Assembly (NCBI RefSeq): GCF_016861565.1
Contig: NZ_BOLK01000001.1
Coordinates: 62,001 to 126,000 of the forward strand
Origin: Secundilactobacillus yichangensis
GTDB taxonomy: Bacteria > Bacillota > Bacilli > Lactobacillales > Lactobacillaceae
DNA: 64,000 bases
Direction: 5' to 3'
Shown here: one piece after another, positions 8,785 through 16,643 of the stretch
Layout of the letters: each line of letters opens with the position of its first letter
Numbering within the stretch: the first letter of the stretch is position 1
The notes under the pieces: generated by a model
Told to the model about the DNA's origin: nothing
Databases searched by the model: none
What the model saw: the letters and a program-made list of their open reading frames with translations, nothing else
Position numbers and translations under genes: made by a program

Positions 8785-9819
8785 ATGCTCAAACATAAAT
8801 GGTTAACGGGATTACTCACGGTGGGTTTGCTTGCTGGCGGGATTGGCGCTAGTTCGATTACTGCTCAAGCGAAGAGCTATGCTAAAGTCATTAAAACATC
8901 ATATCCACTGGTTATATCAAGTACTTACCTGAACGTGACGGGTAAGAAGGCACTTTACAATAAGCCTGGGACAACTAAGGGCGCCAAAGTCGTCAAAACA
9001 ACGGCTCAACTTAAACAATACGCTGCTTCAAAACGCGGGATGGATTCTTTTATGTACCTGCGAACGGCGACTACGAATAGACACAGTGTCTACCTTAAAA
9101 TTGCAACCTTCGATCATAAAGTGCAAGGCTGGATCTATAATGGTAAAACAACAGACATTAGCGTTGGCTACGTTCGGTATAAGGATGCTGCTCATACAGT
9201 ACCCGCTGGGGGTGTTACTTCCTTTAGGACGGTTACACCAAGTCCCTTAACTAAGGATGAGGCGACTGGGTTCTACCATTTAGCCAATCCGGGTACTGCC
9301 AATGATGGTACCGCAAAGGTTTACTCGACACCATTCGAGACCGGTCCGTTTGAAGTGGAAATTAACATGCCTAACAAGGTTTCGTCAGCTGACTATGCTA
9401 ACGATGTGTTTGTGATCAATGCTGCTGAGACGCGGACGCGCCAAGGCGACCGCTGGTTAAGTGTCCAAGACCTTTCTAATCGGCGAATTGCCGGTGTCAT
9501 TAGAGACGGCTCCTTAAAAAAGATTGCTCCCGTTAGCGCGCAGGACGGCGTGACGGTCAACTATGTTGAAAGAAGTACCGGTCAAAAAGTTGGCTCTGTG
9601 ATCGTTCCATTTGGGACAACGGTCGGTAAAACGACGATGGACTTTGGCTATGAATTCGATACCGCACCAAGCCAATCAACTCAATATATGAACATACCTG
9701 CTGGTTATATACCTGCTTATTCAGAAGATGACGGGTTTGGTTCACAGCCAGGAGCTCAAAATGTCAGCAAGGGTTCTGTTGTCACTTACTATGTACAAAA
9801 GAAAACTAACTCAAATTAA
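8785..9819 (+). CDS. Secreted protein of unknown function with C-terminal MucBP-like segment
   Basis: 344 residues. The N-terminus is a clear Sec signal peptide (basic MLKHKW, hydrophobic core, probable cleavage after AQA near residue 29). The mature part contains a region rich in basic and aromatic residues and a C-terminal segment from about residue 250 beginning GVTVNYVERSTGQKVG, which resembles the opening strands of MucBP/Mub-type domains. No LPXTG motif or transmembrane anchor is seen, so it is probably released or held non-covalently on the wall. AGGGAGG precedes the ATG. It is monocistronic between two terminators. I do not recognise an enzymatic domain. Confidence 0.75.
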   Translation: MLKHKWLTGLLTVGLLAGGIGASSITAQAKSYAKVIKTSYPLVISSTYLNVTGKKALYNKPGTTKGAKVVKTTAQLKQYAASKRGMDSFMYLRTATTNRHSVYLKIATFDHKVQGWIYNGKTTDISVGYVRYKDAAHTVPAGGVTSFRTVTPSPLTKDEATGFYHLANPGTANDGTAKVYSTPFETGPFEVEINMPNKVSSADYANDVFVINAAETRTRQGDRWLSVQDLSNRRIAGVIRDGSLKKIAPVSAQDGVTVNYVERSTGQKVGSVIVPFGTTVGKTTMDFGYEFDTAPSQSTQYMNIPAGYIPAYSEDDGFGSQPGAQNVSKGSVVTYYVQKKTNSN

Positions 9820-9843
9820 ACTTGAGTAGGGACAAATAAAGGA

Positions 9844-9879
9844 GCGTTTGGAATGATCAGCATTCTAAACGCCCTTTTT
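9844..9879 (+). terminator. Intrinsic terminator after the first secreted protein gene
   Basis: GCGTTTGGAATG / CATTCTAAACGC stem (one G-U pair), five-base loop, T tract. Confidence 0.88.
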
Positions 9880-9964
9880 GATTACAAACATTAACTTTGT
9901 GAAGCGGACTGAGGACACTTACAAGTTCACTTTATGTTATTTTTTCACACCCCTTGTCAAGCGC

Positions 9965-9993
9965 TTGTCTGCAGTGAGTAGCGTTGCTATACT
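9965..9993 (+). promoter_or_regulatory. Promoter of secreted paralogue 1
   Basis: TTGTCT and TATACT separated by 17 bases, about 55 bases before the start codon. Confidence 0.55.
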
Positions 9994-10047
9994 TAAATCA
10001 TCAGGTGGGTCGTTTTTAGCAATTATTTAGGGAGAAGGACTTTTAAA

Positions 10048-11202
10048 ATGCGAACAGGATTTAAAGCGACGCTGGCTGGCTTTGCAGTGACGTTAGGCCT
10101 ATTAGGTTTAACGGCTGTGTCAGCTCACGCGGATGCACCGTCAATTGCGGTTTCAGCGAACGCAGCGTTTAAACACGTCAAATTAGATAGCACTTTTATG
10201 TACAATGAATATACCAAGGTGACACCATACCATTTAAAGTCGGCCAAGAAGTCGGTTTATATGTGGAATGATACGCACACCAAGAAGCTCCATAATTTAA
10301 GGAGCTATCCGAGTTATACCTGGTACCAAACGGCTACGGGGACGAAGGGTAATTCCAAGTATGTCCGGGTCACTAATTTTCCACAGACTAAAGTGGGCTG
10401 GGTCTGGACTGGTTACTTATCCAAGGGTTATAACAGCAAAGGCTATCAGGTTACCAGCAAACGTTATACTCAGCCGACATACGCTGGCGGACCATTTCAC
10501 GTTGCTGATCCTAGCAAGAATGCTTACCTATGGGATTGGTCGCACACCAAGGTTCGTTTGAACCTGAAGGATTATACCAATCAGAATCTTTCTAAGCGTA
10601 ATTCAGTGCTTATGCAGCATAGCGGTAAGAAAACTTGGTATGCCTATGTAACAGTTAAGACTAAAAAGGGTGATGTGTCAGGGTATGTGGCCACCAGTCT
10701 GTTAGCGGCTGGCAATACCAGCAACCACGCCAATACGGATTTTGTCTATCCAAACGGTTTTAACACCACTGCTGACTATCTGGAATACATCAAGGATAGC
10801 AACTATCAAAAGCTCACCCGTTCGATCATGGCGCTGTTCCCGAATACCCCCGTTGATCTGGGAATGTCAAAGATTGCCGCGAACAACTATGATTCCCGCT
10901 CAACAATTGATGGTGAAGAAGATGACGACGCGATTCCAACCAAGGGTTACAAGGATATTATTGCGTTCAATAAAGTGTCCCAATACCTCTATGATAATCG
11001 TGCGGCTTCCAATGACACGAAGATTGCCGGTGTCAAAAAACTACTGGATGCCGAAGGATATACTCAGGCTAAGCGGAATTCAATGACGGATTATAAACTG
11101 GGTATTTACATCGTTAACAATATCCCATTCAATTCATCAAATGATCAGACTGCTGATGGTAAGCTGGCCTGGTATGATTTGGCAGTAGGGAAAGCTGAAT
11201 AG
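10048..11202 (+). CDS. Secreted two-module wall-associated protein, paralogue 1
   Basis: 384 residues with a Sec signal peptide (probable cleavage after AHA, residue 28). The mature protein has two related modules of about 75 residues, each beginning K-x-x-Y-x-W-(N/D)-x-(T/S)-H-T-K (about residues 70 and 158) and ending in a GWVW/GYVA strand, which is typical of SH3-like/GW-like wall-binding repeats of lactobacilli. A distinct C-terminal domain (about 235-384) contains an acidic EEDDD loop near residue 292 that could bind a cation. No LPXTG is present. It has its own promoter and terminator and is followed by a close paralogue. Function unknown; wall binding is inference. Confidence 0.78.
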   Translation: MRTGFKATLAGFAVTLGLLGLTAVSAHADAPSIAVSANAAFKHVKLDSTFMYNEYTKVTPYHLKSAKKSVYMWNDTHTKKLHNLRSYPSYTWYQTATGTKGNSKYVRVTNFPQTKVGWVWTGYLSKGYNSKGYQVTSKRYTQPTYAGGPFHVADPSKNAYLWDWSHTKVRLNLKDYTNQNLSKRNSVLMQHSGKKTWYAYVTVKTKKGDVSGYVATSLLAAGNTSNHANTDFVYPNGFNTTADYLEYIKDSNYQKLTRSIMALFPNTPVDLGMSKIAANNYDSRSTIDGEEDDDAIPTKGYKDIIAFNKVSQYLYDNRAASNDTKIAGVKKLLDAEGYTQAKRNSMTDYKLGIYIVNNIPFNSSNDQTADGKLAWYDLAVGKAE

Positions 11203-11220
11203 TATTAAGTGAAGTTAGAA

Positions 11221-11254
11221 AACCGTTCTGGACTAATCGTTCAGAGCGGTTTTT
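11221..11254 (+). terminator. Intrinsic terminator after secreted paralogue 1
   Basis: AACCGTTCTG / CAGAGCGGTT stem (one G-U pair) followed by T5. Confidence 0.88.
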
Positions 11255-11293
11255 GCTGATTTTTAAATTTTAAATAATTAAGTTGCAAAACCT

Positions 11294-11323
11294 TTGCTTG
11301 ATATCAGCGGTCTAGACTATACT
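11294..11323 (+). promoter_or_regulatory. Promoter of secreted paralogue 2
   Basis: TTGCTT and TATACT separated by 18 bases. The -10 and following ATACT context is the same as in paralogue 1's promoter. Confidence 0.5.
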
Positions 11324-11387
11324 CAAGCTGTTGATGAATTCCTATTCATAGCAATTATTCGGGGATTAATTAGGGAGGAAGATCCAA

Positions 11388-12554
11388 ATGCGCAGAAAAA
11401 TTAAGATTACTTTGGCTGGTTTTGCAGCTACGCTAGGCTTGCTGAGTTTGACGGCTGTGCCAGCGCATGGAGCTACGCAGTCGCTTGCGTCTATGTGGAA
11501 AACGTCATATAAAAATTTGAACTTAGACAATAATTTTGAATATAACCGCTATACTAAAGTGACTGCGTACCACTTGAAGTCGGCCAAAAAGTCGGTTTAT
11601 ATGTGGAACGATACACATACCAAGAAACTGTATAATTTAAAAAACTACCCGACTTATACCTGGTACCAAGGGGCCACGGGGACAAGAGGACATTCTAAGT
11701 ATGTCTATGTCTCCAATTTTCCCCAAAGTAAACGGGGTTGGGTTTGGGCAGGCTATCTGTCTAAAGGGTATAACAGCAAGGGCTATCAAGTTACCAGTAA
11801 GCGCTATAGTGAGCCGACTTATGGCGGTGGTGACTATCACGTTATCAGTGCCAACAAGAATGCTTATTTGTGGGATTGGTCGCACACTAAGGTACGCGCG
11901 AACTTGAAAGATTATACTAACGTTAATCTTTCTCGGCGCCATTCGATTCGTTTGAAACACAATGGTAAGGAAACCTGGTACGCTTATGTGGGAGTTCCAA
12001 TCACTACCAAGAATAAAAGAGAAATGGTCTTTGGTTATGTGGCTTGGAGTTTGATTGCTCCTGGTAAGACGATTAATCACGCAAATACGGATATCGTCTA
12101 TCCGAACGATTTTACCAGTACAGCCGATTATCTGGAGTACATTAAGGACAGTAATTATCAAAAGCTGACCCGTTCGATTATGGAGCTGTTTCCAAACACA
12201 CCGGTTGATTTGGGCATGTCGCAGATTGCAGCTAATAACTACGGCTACCGAACGCTTGTAGATGGTGACGACGGCGATGATGACGCAGTTTCAACTAAGG
12301 GTTATCAGAATATTATCGCGTTCAATCAAATATCTAAGTATCTCTATGACAATCGGGCTGCTTCAAACGATACCAAAATCGCGGGTGTTAAGAAACTGCT
12401 GGATGAGGAAGGTTACACCCAGGCTAAGCGAAACCAGCTGACTAACTATAAGCTAGGCATTTACAACATTAACAATATTCCACTTAAGGAGATTGATGAA
12501 ACACCGGATGGTAAGATGGCTTGGTACAGTTTGGCGATTGGGGAAACTAAATAA
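11388..12554 (+). CDS. Secreted two-module wall-associated protein, paralogue 2
   Basis: 388 residues, collinear with the preceding gene from signal peptide to C-terminus. Shared segments include KSAKKSVYMWNDTHTKKL, the second-module opening and the C-terminal NHANTD-VYP region. The signal peptide cleaves near AHG/AT (about residue 28). Differences concentrate in the mature N-terminus, the second module (which has a short KNKREM insertion) and the acidic loop (DGDDGDDDA). It has its own promoter, ribosome binding site (AGGGAGG) and terminator, so the pair is a tandem duplication kept as two separate transcription units. Function unknown. Confidence 0.78.
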   Translation: MRRKIKITLAGFAATLGLLSLTAVPAHGATQSLASMWKTSYKNLNLDNNFEYNRYTKVTAYHLKSAKKSVYMWNDTHTKKLYNLKNYPTYTWYQGATGTRGHSKYVYVSNFPQSKRGWVWAGYLSKGYNSKGYQVTSKRYSEPTYGGGDYHVISANKNAYLWDWSHTKVRANLKDYTNVNLSRRHSIRLKHNGKETWYAYVGVPITTKNKREMVFGYVAWSLIAPGKTINHANTDIVYPNDFTSTADYLEYIKDSNYQKLTRSIMELFPNTPVDLGMSQIAANNYGYRTLVDGDDGDDDAVSTKGYQNIIAFNQISKYLYDNRAASNDTKIAGVKKLLDEEGYTQAKRNQLTNYKLGIYNINNIPLKEIDETPDGKMAWYSLAIGETK

Positions 12555-12561
12555 CGGACTG

Positions 12562-12601
12562 AAGTCGACTACAACTTTTTAAAGCTGCAGTCGGCTTTTT
12601 T
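12562..12601 (+). terminator. Intrinsic terminator after secreted paralogue 2
   Basis: Imperfect stem AAGTCGACTACAACTTT / AAAGCTGCAGTCGGCTT with several G-U pairs, then T6. Confidence 0.75.
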
Positions 12602-12697
12602 AATGACTTTAGAAATATCATGATTGTCTTGCCTGGAAACAGGCTGGCATAAAATGCTTGATGGCAAAAGAATTGTCTCAAACCAACCTTTTGCGAG

Positions 12698-12946
12698 TCA
12701 CGATACTTGTGCCCGAACAAAATATTTATTGATCACGAACTGGTGGCGCTGATTGTAGTGGCCATAGACGGCAATCTTGGCGTTCGCATGTGCCCGGTAT
12801 AAGAAGTCTAAGGCATGCTGAACCACAATACAGTGTAATGTTTGCCCATCAACTGTTAGAATAGGAATATACAGCATTGTAGGCACTTGCTTGATTACCT
12901 TTGGGTCTGCCATCAGTGTGCCAGTTAAGTTAATGAATTTGGTCAT
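12698..12946 (-). CDS. Short SSB-like OB-fold protein, probably SOS-regulated
   Basis: 82 residues from an ATG preceded by AGGTGG. The opening FINLTGTLMADPK resembles the first strand of single-stranded DNA-binding proteins (N-x-x-x-L-x-G-x-L-x-x-D-P), and the remainder keeps an alternating beta pattern ending KIAVYGHYNQ-H-FVINKYFV, like the last OB-fold strands. At 82 residues it is shorter than housekeeping SSB and has no glycine/glutamine linker or acidic C-terminal tip. Its promoter holds a LexA-type box, which supports a DNA damage role. SSB-likeness is by eye; it could be another small OB-fold protein. It is convergent with the secreted protein genes and divergent from dnaG. Confidence 0.65.
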   Translation of the reverse strand: MTKFINLTGTLMADPKVIKQVPTMLYIPILTVDGQTLHCIVVQHALDFLYRAHANAKIAVYGHYNQRHQFVINKYFVRAQVS

Positions 12947-12975
12947 CTTCAACACCACCTTTTAAAGTTAAATTC

Positions 12976-13004
12976 ATTATACAAACACATGTTCGCATAA
13001 TCAA
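12976..13004 (-). promoter_or_regulatory. Promoter with LexA-type operator for the SSB-like gene
   Basis: On the minus strand TTGATT (13004-12999) and TATAAT (12981-12976) are separated by 17 bases. The spacer contains CGAACATGTGTTTG (12995-12982), which matches the Gram-positive LexA/DinR consensus CGAACRNRYGTTYC at all but the last position. Repressor binding there would block RNA polymerase. Confidence 0.7.
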
Positions 13005-13049
13005 GTCAAATGTGCTCTTTTTAATTGACTACATATGAGGGTGTTTTAG

Positions 13050-13078
13050 TTGCACATATACACTTAACTTGATATGAT
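13050..13078 (+). promoter_or_regulatory. Promoter of dnaG-rpoD
   Basis: TTGCAC and TATGAT separated by 17 bases, about 130 bases upstream of the dnaG start. Confidence 0.55.
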
Positions 13079-13210
13079 ATAACTACGTACGCGGTAGATT
13101 GCAAAAAAGAAAGATTGATAATGATTATGAATTCGTTTTGACAATTTATCCGCAGGTTATTACCGACGTTTTATAAGTGATTTGGTTGTTAAATGAAGGG
13201 GGTTGCGCCG

Positions 13211-15058
13211 TTGGCGAGAATACCCGAACAGGTAATTGAACAAGTCCGCGATGCAACTGATATCGTGGATTTTATTAGTCAATATGTCCAATTGCAGAAG
13301 CAAGGGAAGAACTTCTTTGGTCTGTGTCCATTTCATGAAGAACGGACACCTTCTTTTTCAGTCACTGAAGATAAGCAAATCTTTCACTGTTTCAGTTGCG
13401 GTCGAGGCGGTAACGTCTTCAAGTTTCTGATGGAGCTGGAAAATCTCAGCTTTCAAGAAGCAGTGGTTAAAGTTGCTGAATTTTCACACGTTTCGCTTGA
13501 CGAGCAAATCGTTAACGCGGCAACCGGTGCCGGTCAGCATGGTGACCCGCAGTCACCGACTAATCAGCTGATTAAACTGCACCAGGACGCAACGAAGCTT
13601 TACACGCATATTTTAATGAACACGGAAATGGGTCAGCCAGCGTTAGATTATTTGCATAAACGCGGTTTGACCGATCAAACGATTTCGGATTACGGTCTGG
13701 GGTATGCTCCTAGCAAGCAACTGCTGAAGCCGTTCTTTGACACCCGTAAGATTGATTATCAGACGTTGCGGCATTCCGGTCTGTTCATTGAAAATCAGGA
13801 TGGCGAATTACGTGACCGGTTTGTGGATCGGATCATGTATCCCATCCGCAACCAGTCAGGCCAGGAAATTGCCTTTTCTGGCCGGATGCTGAAGCAGCAG
13901 CCGGACCAGCCAAAGTATTTAAACAGTCCGGAAACCGAATTGTTTAATAAACGCAAAGTGCTGTTTAACTTTGACTTAGCGCGGGGAGCCGTGCGAAAGC
14001 AGGGCAACTTGATCCTGTTTGAAGGGTTCATGGATGTCATGTCAGCCCACCAGTCAGGTGTGGATAATGGCGTGGCTTCCATGGGAACCAGTTTGACGGA
14101 AGAACAGATCTACGCGATTCAGCGGATCACCAAGCAAGTTTACGTTTGTTATGACGGTGATACGCCAGGTCAAAAGGCGACGCAACGAGCGTTATCCATT
14201 TTACGTGATAATTCCAGTTTAACGTTAGGTGTCATTCAGATGCCTGAGGGAATGGATCCTGACGAATATCGTCAAAAGTACGGCGAAGCAAAACTTGCTA
14301 GTGCGTTGGAATCCGCCCGCGAAACGCCGGTAGCATTTGAGATGCGGTATTTGAAGACCCAGTACGATGTAAAAACGGATACTGGCAGGCTGCAATATCT
14401 CAATGAGATTCTCGCCATCTTGGCAACGGTGAAATCACCGGTTGAACAAGACGTTTATCTGACTCAGCTGGCTGATAGTTTTCAGCTGGAAAAGAGCAGT
14501 CTGCGCCAGCAATTGGCCATGGTAAAACCAGCTCAGAAAACACCTGAGCGGCAAGCCAGACCGGTCGCTAGTCCCGGGCAAAGCCAGCCGCAGACACAAC
14601 AGCAGCAGGTAGTCAAACGTACGCCGGTAGAAAAAGCTGAACGAGCTTTGCTGTACCGGATGCTCCACGACCACGATGTGTGGCTGCGCGTGACCGGTAT
14701 TCCGCAATTCAGTTTTGTTGACGATGATTACCAGCTGGTTTATACCTTGGCACAAGGGTACTTTGAGACCCACCAGAGTTATGCACCAGCGCAGTTTGTT
14801 GATTTTATTCACGATGATCATTTACAAAACCTGGTGATCGATATCGAATCAATGCAGTTAAATGAGTCAACTAGCGAGGGCGAGATTGATGATTATATTC
14901 AGTTGATCATGAATGTTGCACCGTTGACCAAACAGATTGGTGAAACAGAACAGGCTTTACAAGAAGCACGGCGGTTGGGTGACGATGACCGCGTGCGTCA
15001 ACTTGTGATCGAGTACATTAAGCTACAACAACAAAAGCAGTCTCAAAAACAAGCTTAG
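13211..15058 (+). CDS. dnaG: DNA primase
   Basis: Synthesises RNA primers at the replication fork with the DnaB-type helicase. From the TTG at 13211 (615 residues) the protein begins [10 protein letters not shown], the family's usual N-terminus, and AAGGGGG lies eight bases upstream. The in-frame ATG at 13193 would add six atypical residues. The CHC2 zinc finger is C39, H42, C60, C63. The TOPRIM domain shows [12 protein letters not shown] and [10 protein letters not shown] Gln/Pro-rich linker (about 440-465) precedes the helicase-binding C-terminal domain. It is 11 bases from rpoD, the classic macromolecular synthesis operon. Confidence 0.96.
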   Translation: MARIPEQVIEQVRDATDIVDFISQYVQLQKQGKNFFGLCPFHEERTPSFSVTEDKQIFHCFSCGRGGNVFKFLMELENLSFQEAVVKVAEFSHVSLDEQIVNAATGAGQHGDPQSPTNQLIKLHQDATKLYTHILMNTEMGQPALDYLHKRGLTDQTISDYGLGYAPSKQLLKPFFDTRKIDYQTLRHSGLFIENQDGELRDRFVDRIMYPIRNQSGQEIAFSGRMLKQQPDQPKYLNSPETELFNKRKVLFNFDLARGAVRKQGNLILFEGFMDVMSAHQSGVDNGVASMGTSLTEEQIYAIQRITKQVYVCYDGDTPGQKATQRALSILRDNSSLTLGVIQMPEGMDPDEYRQKYGEAKLASALESARETPVAFEMRYLKTQYDVKTDTGRLQYLNEILAILATVKSPVEQDVYLTQLADSFQLEKSSLRQQLAMVKPAQKTPERQARPVASPGQSQPQTQQQQVVKRTPVEKAERALLYRMLHDHDVWLRVTGIPQFSFVDDDYQLVYTLAQGYFETHQSYAPAQFVDFIHDDHLQNLVIDIESMQLNESTSEGEIDDYIQLIMNVAPLTKQIGETEQALQEARRLGDDDRVRQLVIEYIKLQQQKQSQKQA

Positions 15059-15069
15059 GGGGCTTTCTA

Positions 15070-16227
15070 ATGGCAAAAGAAACAAAGAAAAGCAGTAAGA
15101 CGACAAGCAAGACGAGCAAAACGAGCAAGACGTTTGATCAAAAGGGTTACGACAAAGCCGTTAAAGACCTGGTAAAGGATTACAAGAAAAAGGGTCAAGT
15201 CACCTATGATGAACTGTCAGATAAAATTGCTTCACCATTTGGTTTAACCGCCAAGAAGATGGACGGTTTACTGGAAAAGGTTGAAGATGCTGGTATCAGT
15301 GTCGTTGACGAAAACGGTGATCCAGATTCACGTGCCGTTAAAGCTGCCAAGAAAGTCAGCGCCAGTGAATTAAAGGATACTTCTGCACCATCCGGCGTTA
15401 AGATCAACGATCCTGTCCGGATGTACCTGAAGGAAATCGGCCGGGTTAAGCTGTTAACGGCCGATGAAGAAGTTGCCTTAGCCTTACGGATCGAGCAAGG
15501 CGACGAAGAAGCTAAGCAAGAGTTGGCTGAAGCTAACCTGCGTTTGGTGGTTTCCATTGCTAAGCGTTACGTTGGCCGTGGCATGCAATTCTTGGATCTG
15601 ATCCAAGAAGGAAACATGGGTCTGATGAAGGCCGTTGAGAAATTCGATTACCGTAAAGGATTCAAGTTCTCAACTTATGCCACTTGGTGGATTCGTCAAG
15701 CCATCACCCGTGCCATTGCTGACCAAGCCCGGACTATCCGGATCCCAGTTCACATGGTTGAAACCATCAACAAGTTGATCCGGATCCAACGTCAATTACT
15801 GCAAGACTTAGGGCGTGAACCTACGCCCGAAGAAATTGGTGCTGAAATGGATATGCCAACGGAAAAGGTTCGTGAGATCTTGAAGATCGCTCAAGAACCC
15901 GTTTCATTGGAAACCCCAATTGGTGAAGAGGATGACTCTCACTTAGGGGACTTCATTGAAGATGACGATGCCACTAGTCCAGCTGACCACGCTGCTTACG
16001 AACTGTTAAAAGAACAGCTTGAAAGCGTACTGGATACTTTAACTGACCGTGAGGAAAACGTGCTACGTCTGCGTTTCGGTTTGGATGACGGCCGGACCCG
16101 CACTTTGGAAGAAGTCGGTAAGGTCTTCGGTGTTACCCGTGAACGGATTCGTCAAATCGAAGCTAAAGCCTTACGCAAGCTTCGTCACCCATCACGTTCA
16201 AAGCAGTTGAAGGATTTCTTGGAATAG
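15070..16227 (+). CDS. rpoD: Primary sigma factor (sigma-70/SigA)
   Basis: 385-residue housekeeping sigma factor. Region 1.2 ([12 protein letters not shown]), region 2 ([20 protein letters not shown] through the [12 protein letters not shown] segment, recognising -10), region 3 and region 4 ([17 protein letters not shown], recognising -35) are all present. The N-terminus carries a Lys/Ser/Thr run with repeated SKT triplets before region 1.1, a lineage-type extension. The gene lies downstream of dnaG with a short gap and has no obvious promoter of its own. Confidence 0.97.
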   Translation: MAKETKKSSKTTSKTSKTSKTFDQKGYDKAVKDLVKDYKKKGQVTYDELSDKIASPFGLTAKKMDGLLEKVEDAGISVVDENGDPDSRAVKAAKKVSASELKDTSAPSGVKINDPVRMYLKEIGRVKLLTADEEVALALRIEQGDEEAKQELAEANLRLVVSIAKRYVGRGMQFLDLIQEGNMGLMKAVEKFDYRKGFKFSTYATWWIRQAITRAIADQARTIRIPVHMVETINKLIRIQRQLLQDLGREPTPEEIGAEMDMPTEKVREILKIAQEPVSLETPIGEEDDSHLGDFIEDDDATSPADHAAYELLKEQLESVLDTLTDREENVLRLRFGLDDGRTRTLEEVGKVFGVTRERIRQIEAKALRKLRHPSRSKQLKDFLE

Positions 16228-16261
16228 CCTGAATAAAAATTAAAGTTATACAAGCATTATA

Positions 16262-16314
16262 AAAAACACCTTAATCACGAGCTGTAGCTGACTCGATGAT
16301 TAAGGTGTTTTTTA
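16262..16314 (+). terminator. Intrinsic terminator after rpoD
   Basis: Perfect 14-bp stem AAACACCTTAATCA / TGATTAAGGTGTTT followed by T run; a smaller hairpin occupies the loop. Confidence 0.92.
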
Positions 16315-16415
16315 TTTGAAGTGGTACGAAAAGTTCGATTTATTCAAGTAAATCTGTTTCTCATTTTTTTGTTATTTTTTAAAAAAGTAGGGACACCAAA
16401 ATATGATTAATGTCC

Positions 16416-16444
16416 TTTACTTGTGAAAAAATTAACCTTACAAT
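16416..16444 (+). promoter_or_regulatory. Candidate promoter of the adhesin gene
   Basis: TTTACT and TACAAT separated by 17 bases. It implies a 5' leader of about 190 nt containing a mini-ORF. The rest of the 416-base gap between rpoD and the adhesin is AT-rich without other recognisable genes. Confidence 0.4.
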
Positions 16445-16466
16445 TAAGGAAAAGAAGGGGATAGTT

Positions 16467-16508
16467 ATGGGAAACGGCATAAGAATCCGAAAAACTCACT
16501 ATAAATAG
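16467..16508 (+). CDS. 13-codon leader mini-ORF upstream of the adhesin
   Basis: MGNGIRIRKTHYK, preceded by AGAAGGGG at good spacing. The sequence, ending in basic THYK, resembles the start of a KxYKxGKxW signal peptide cut off by a stop codon. It could be a relic of an adhesin N-terminus or a regulatory upstream ORF. Translation is not demonstrated. Confidence 0.3.
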   Translation: MGNGIRIRKTHYK

Positions 16509-16643
16509 TCGATATTAGGGTAAAAGCTCCCGCTGTTAGATTGAAATATTCGATAGTATGAAGCTAAATAATAAGAATAATTTTTAGATAATTTTAATGA
16601 TGATAATAATTAGAATTGGTAATTAAACCTAGGGGGTAGCAAA

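Noticed and set aside
11637-12161. 174-codon open frame on the minus strand
   Set aside because: Entirely antisense to the secreted paralogue 2, no ribosome binding site, low-quality composition; a shadow frame.
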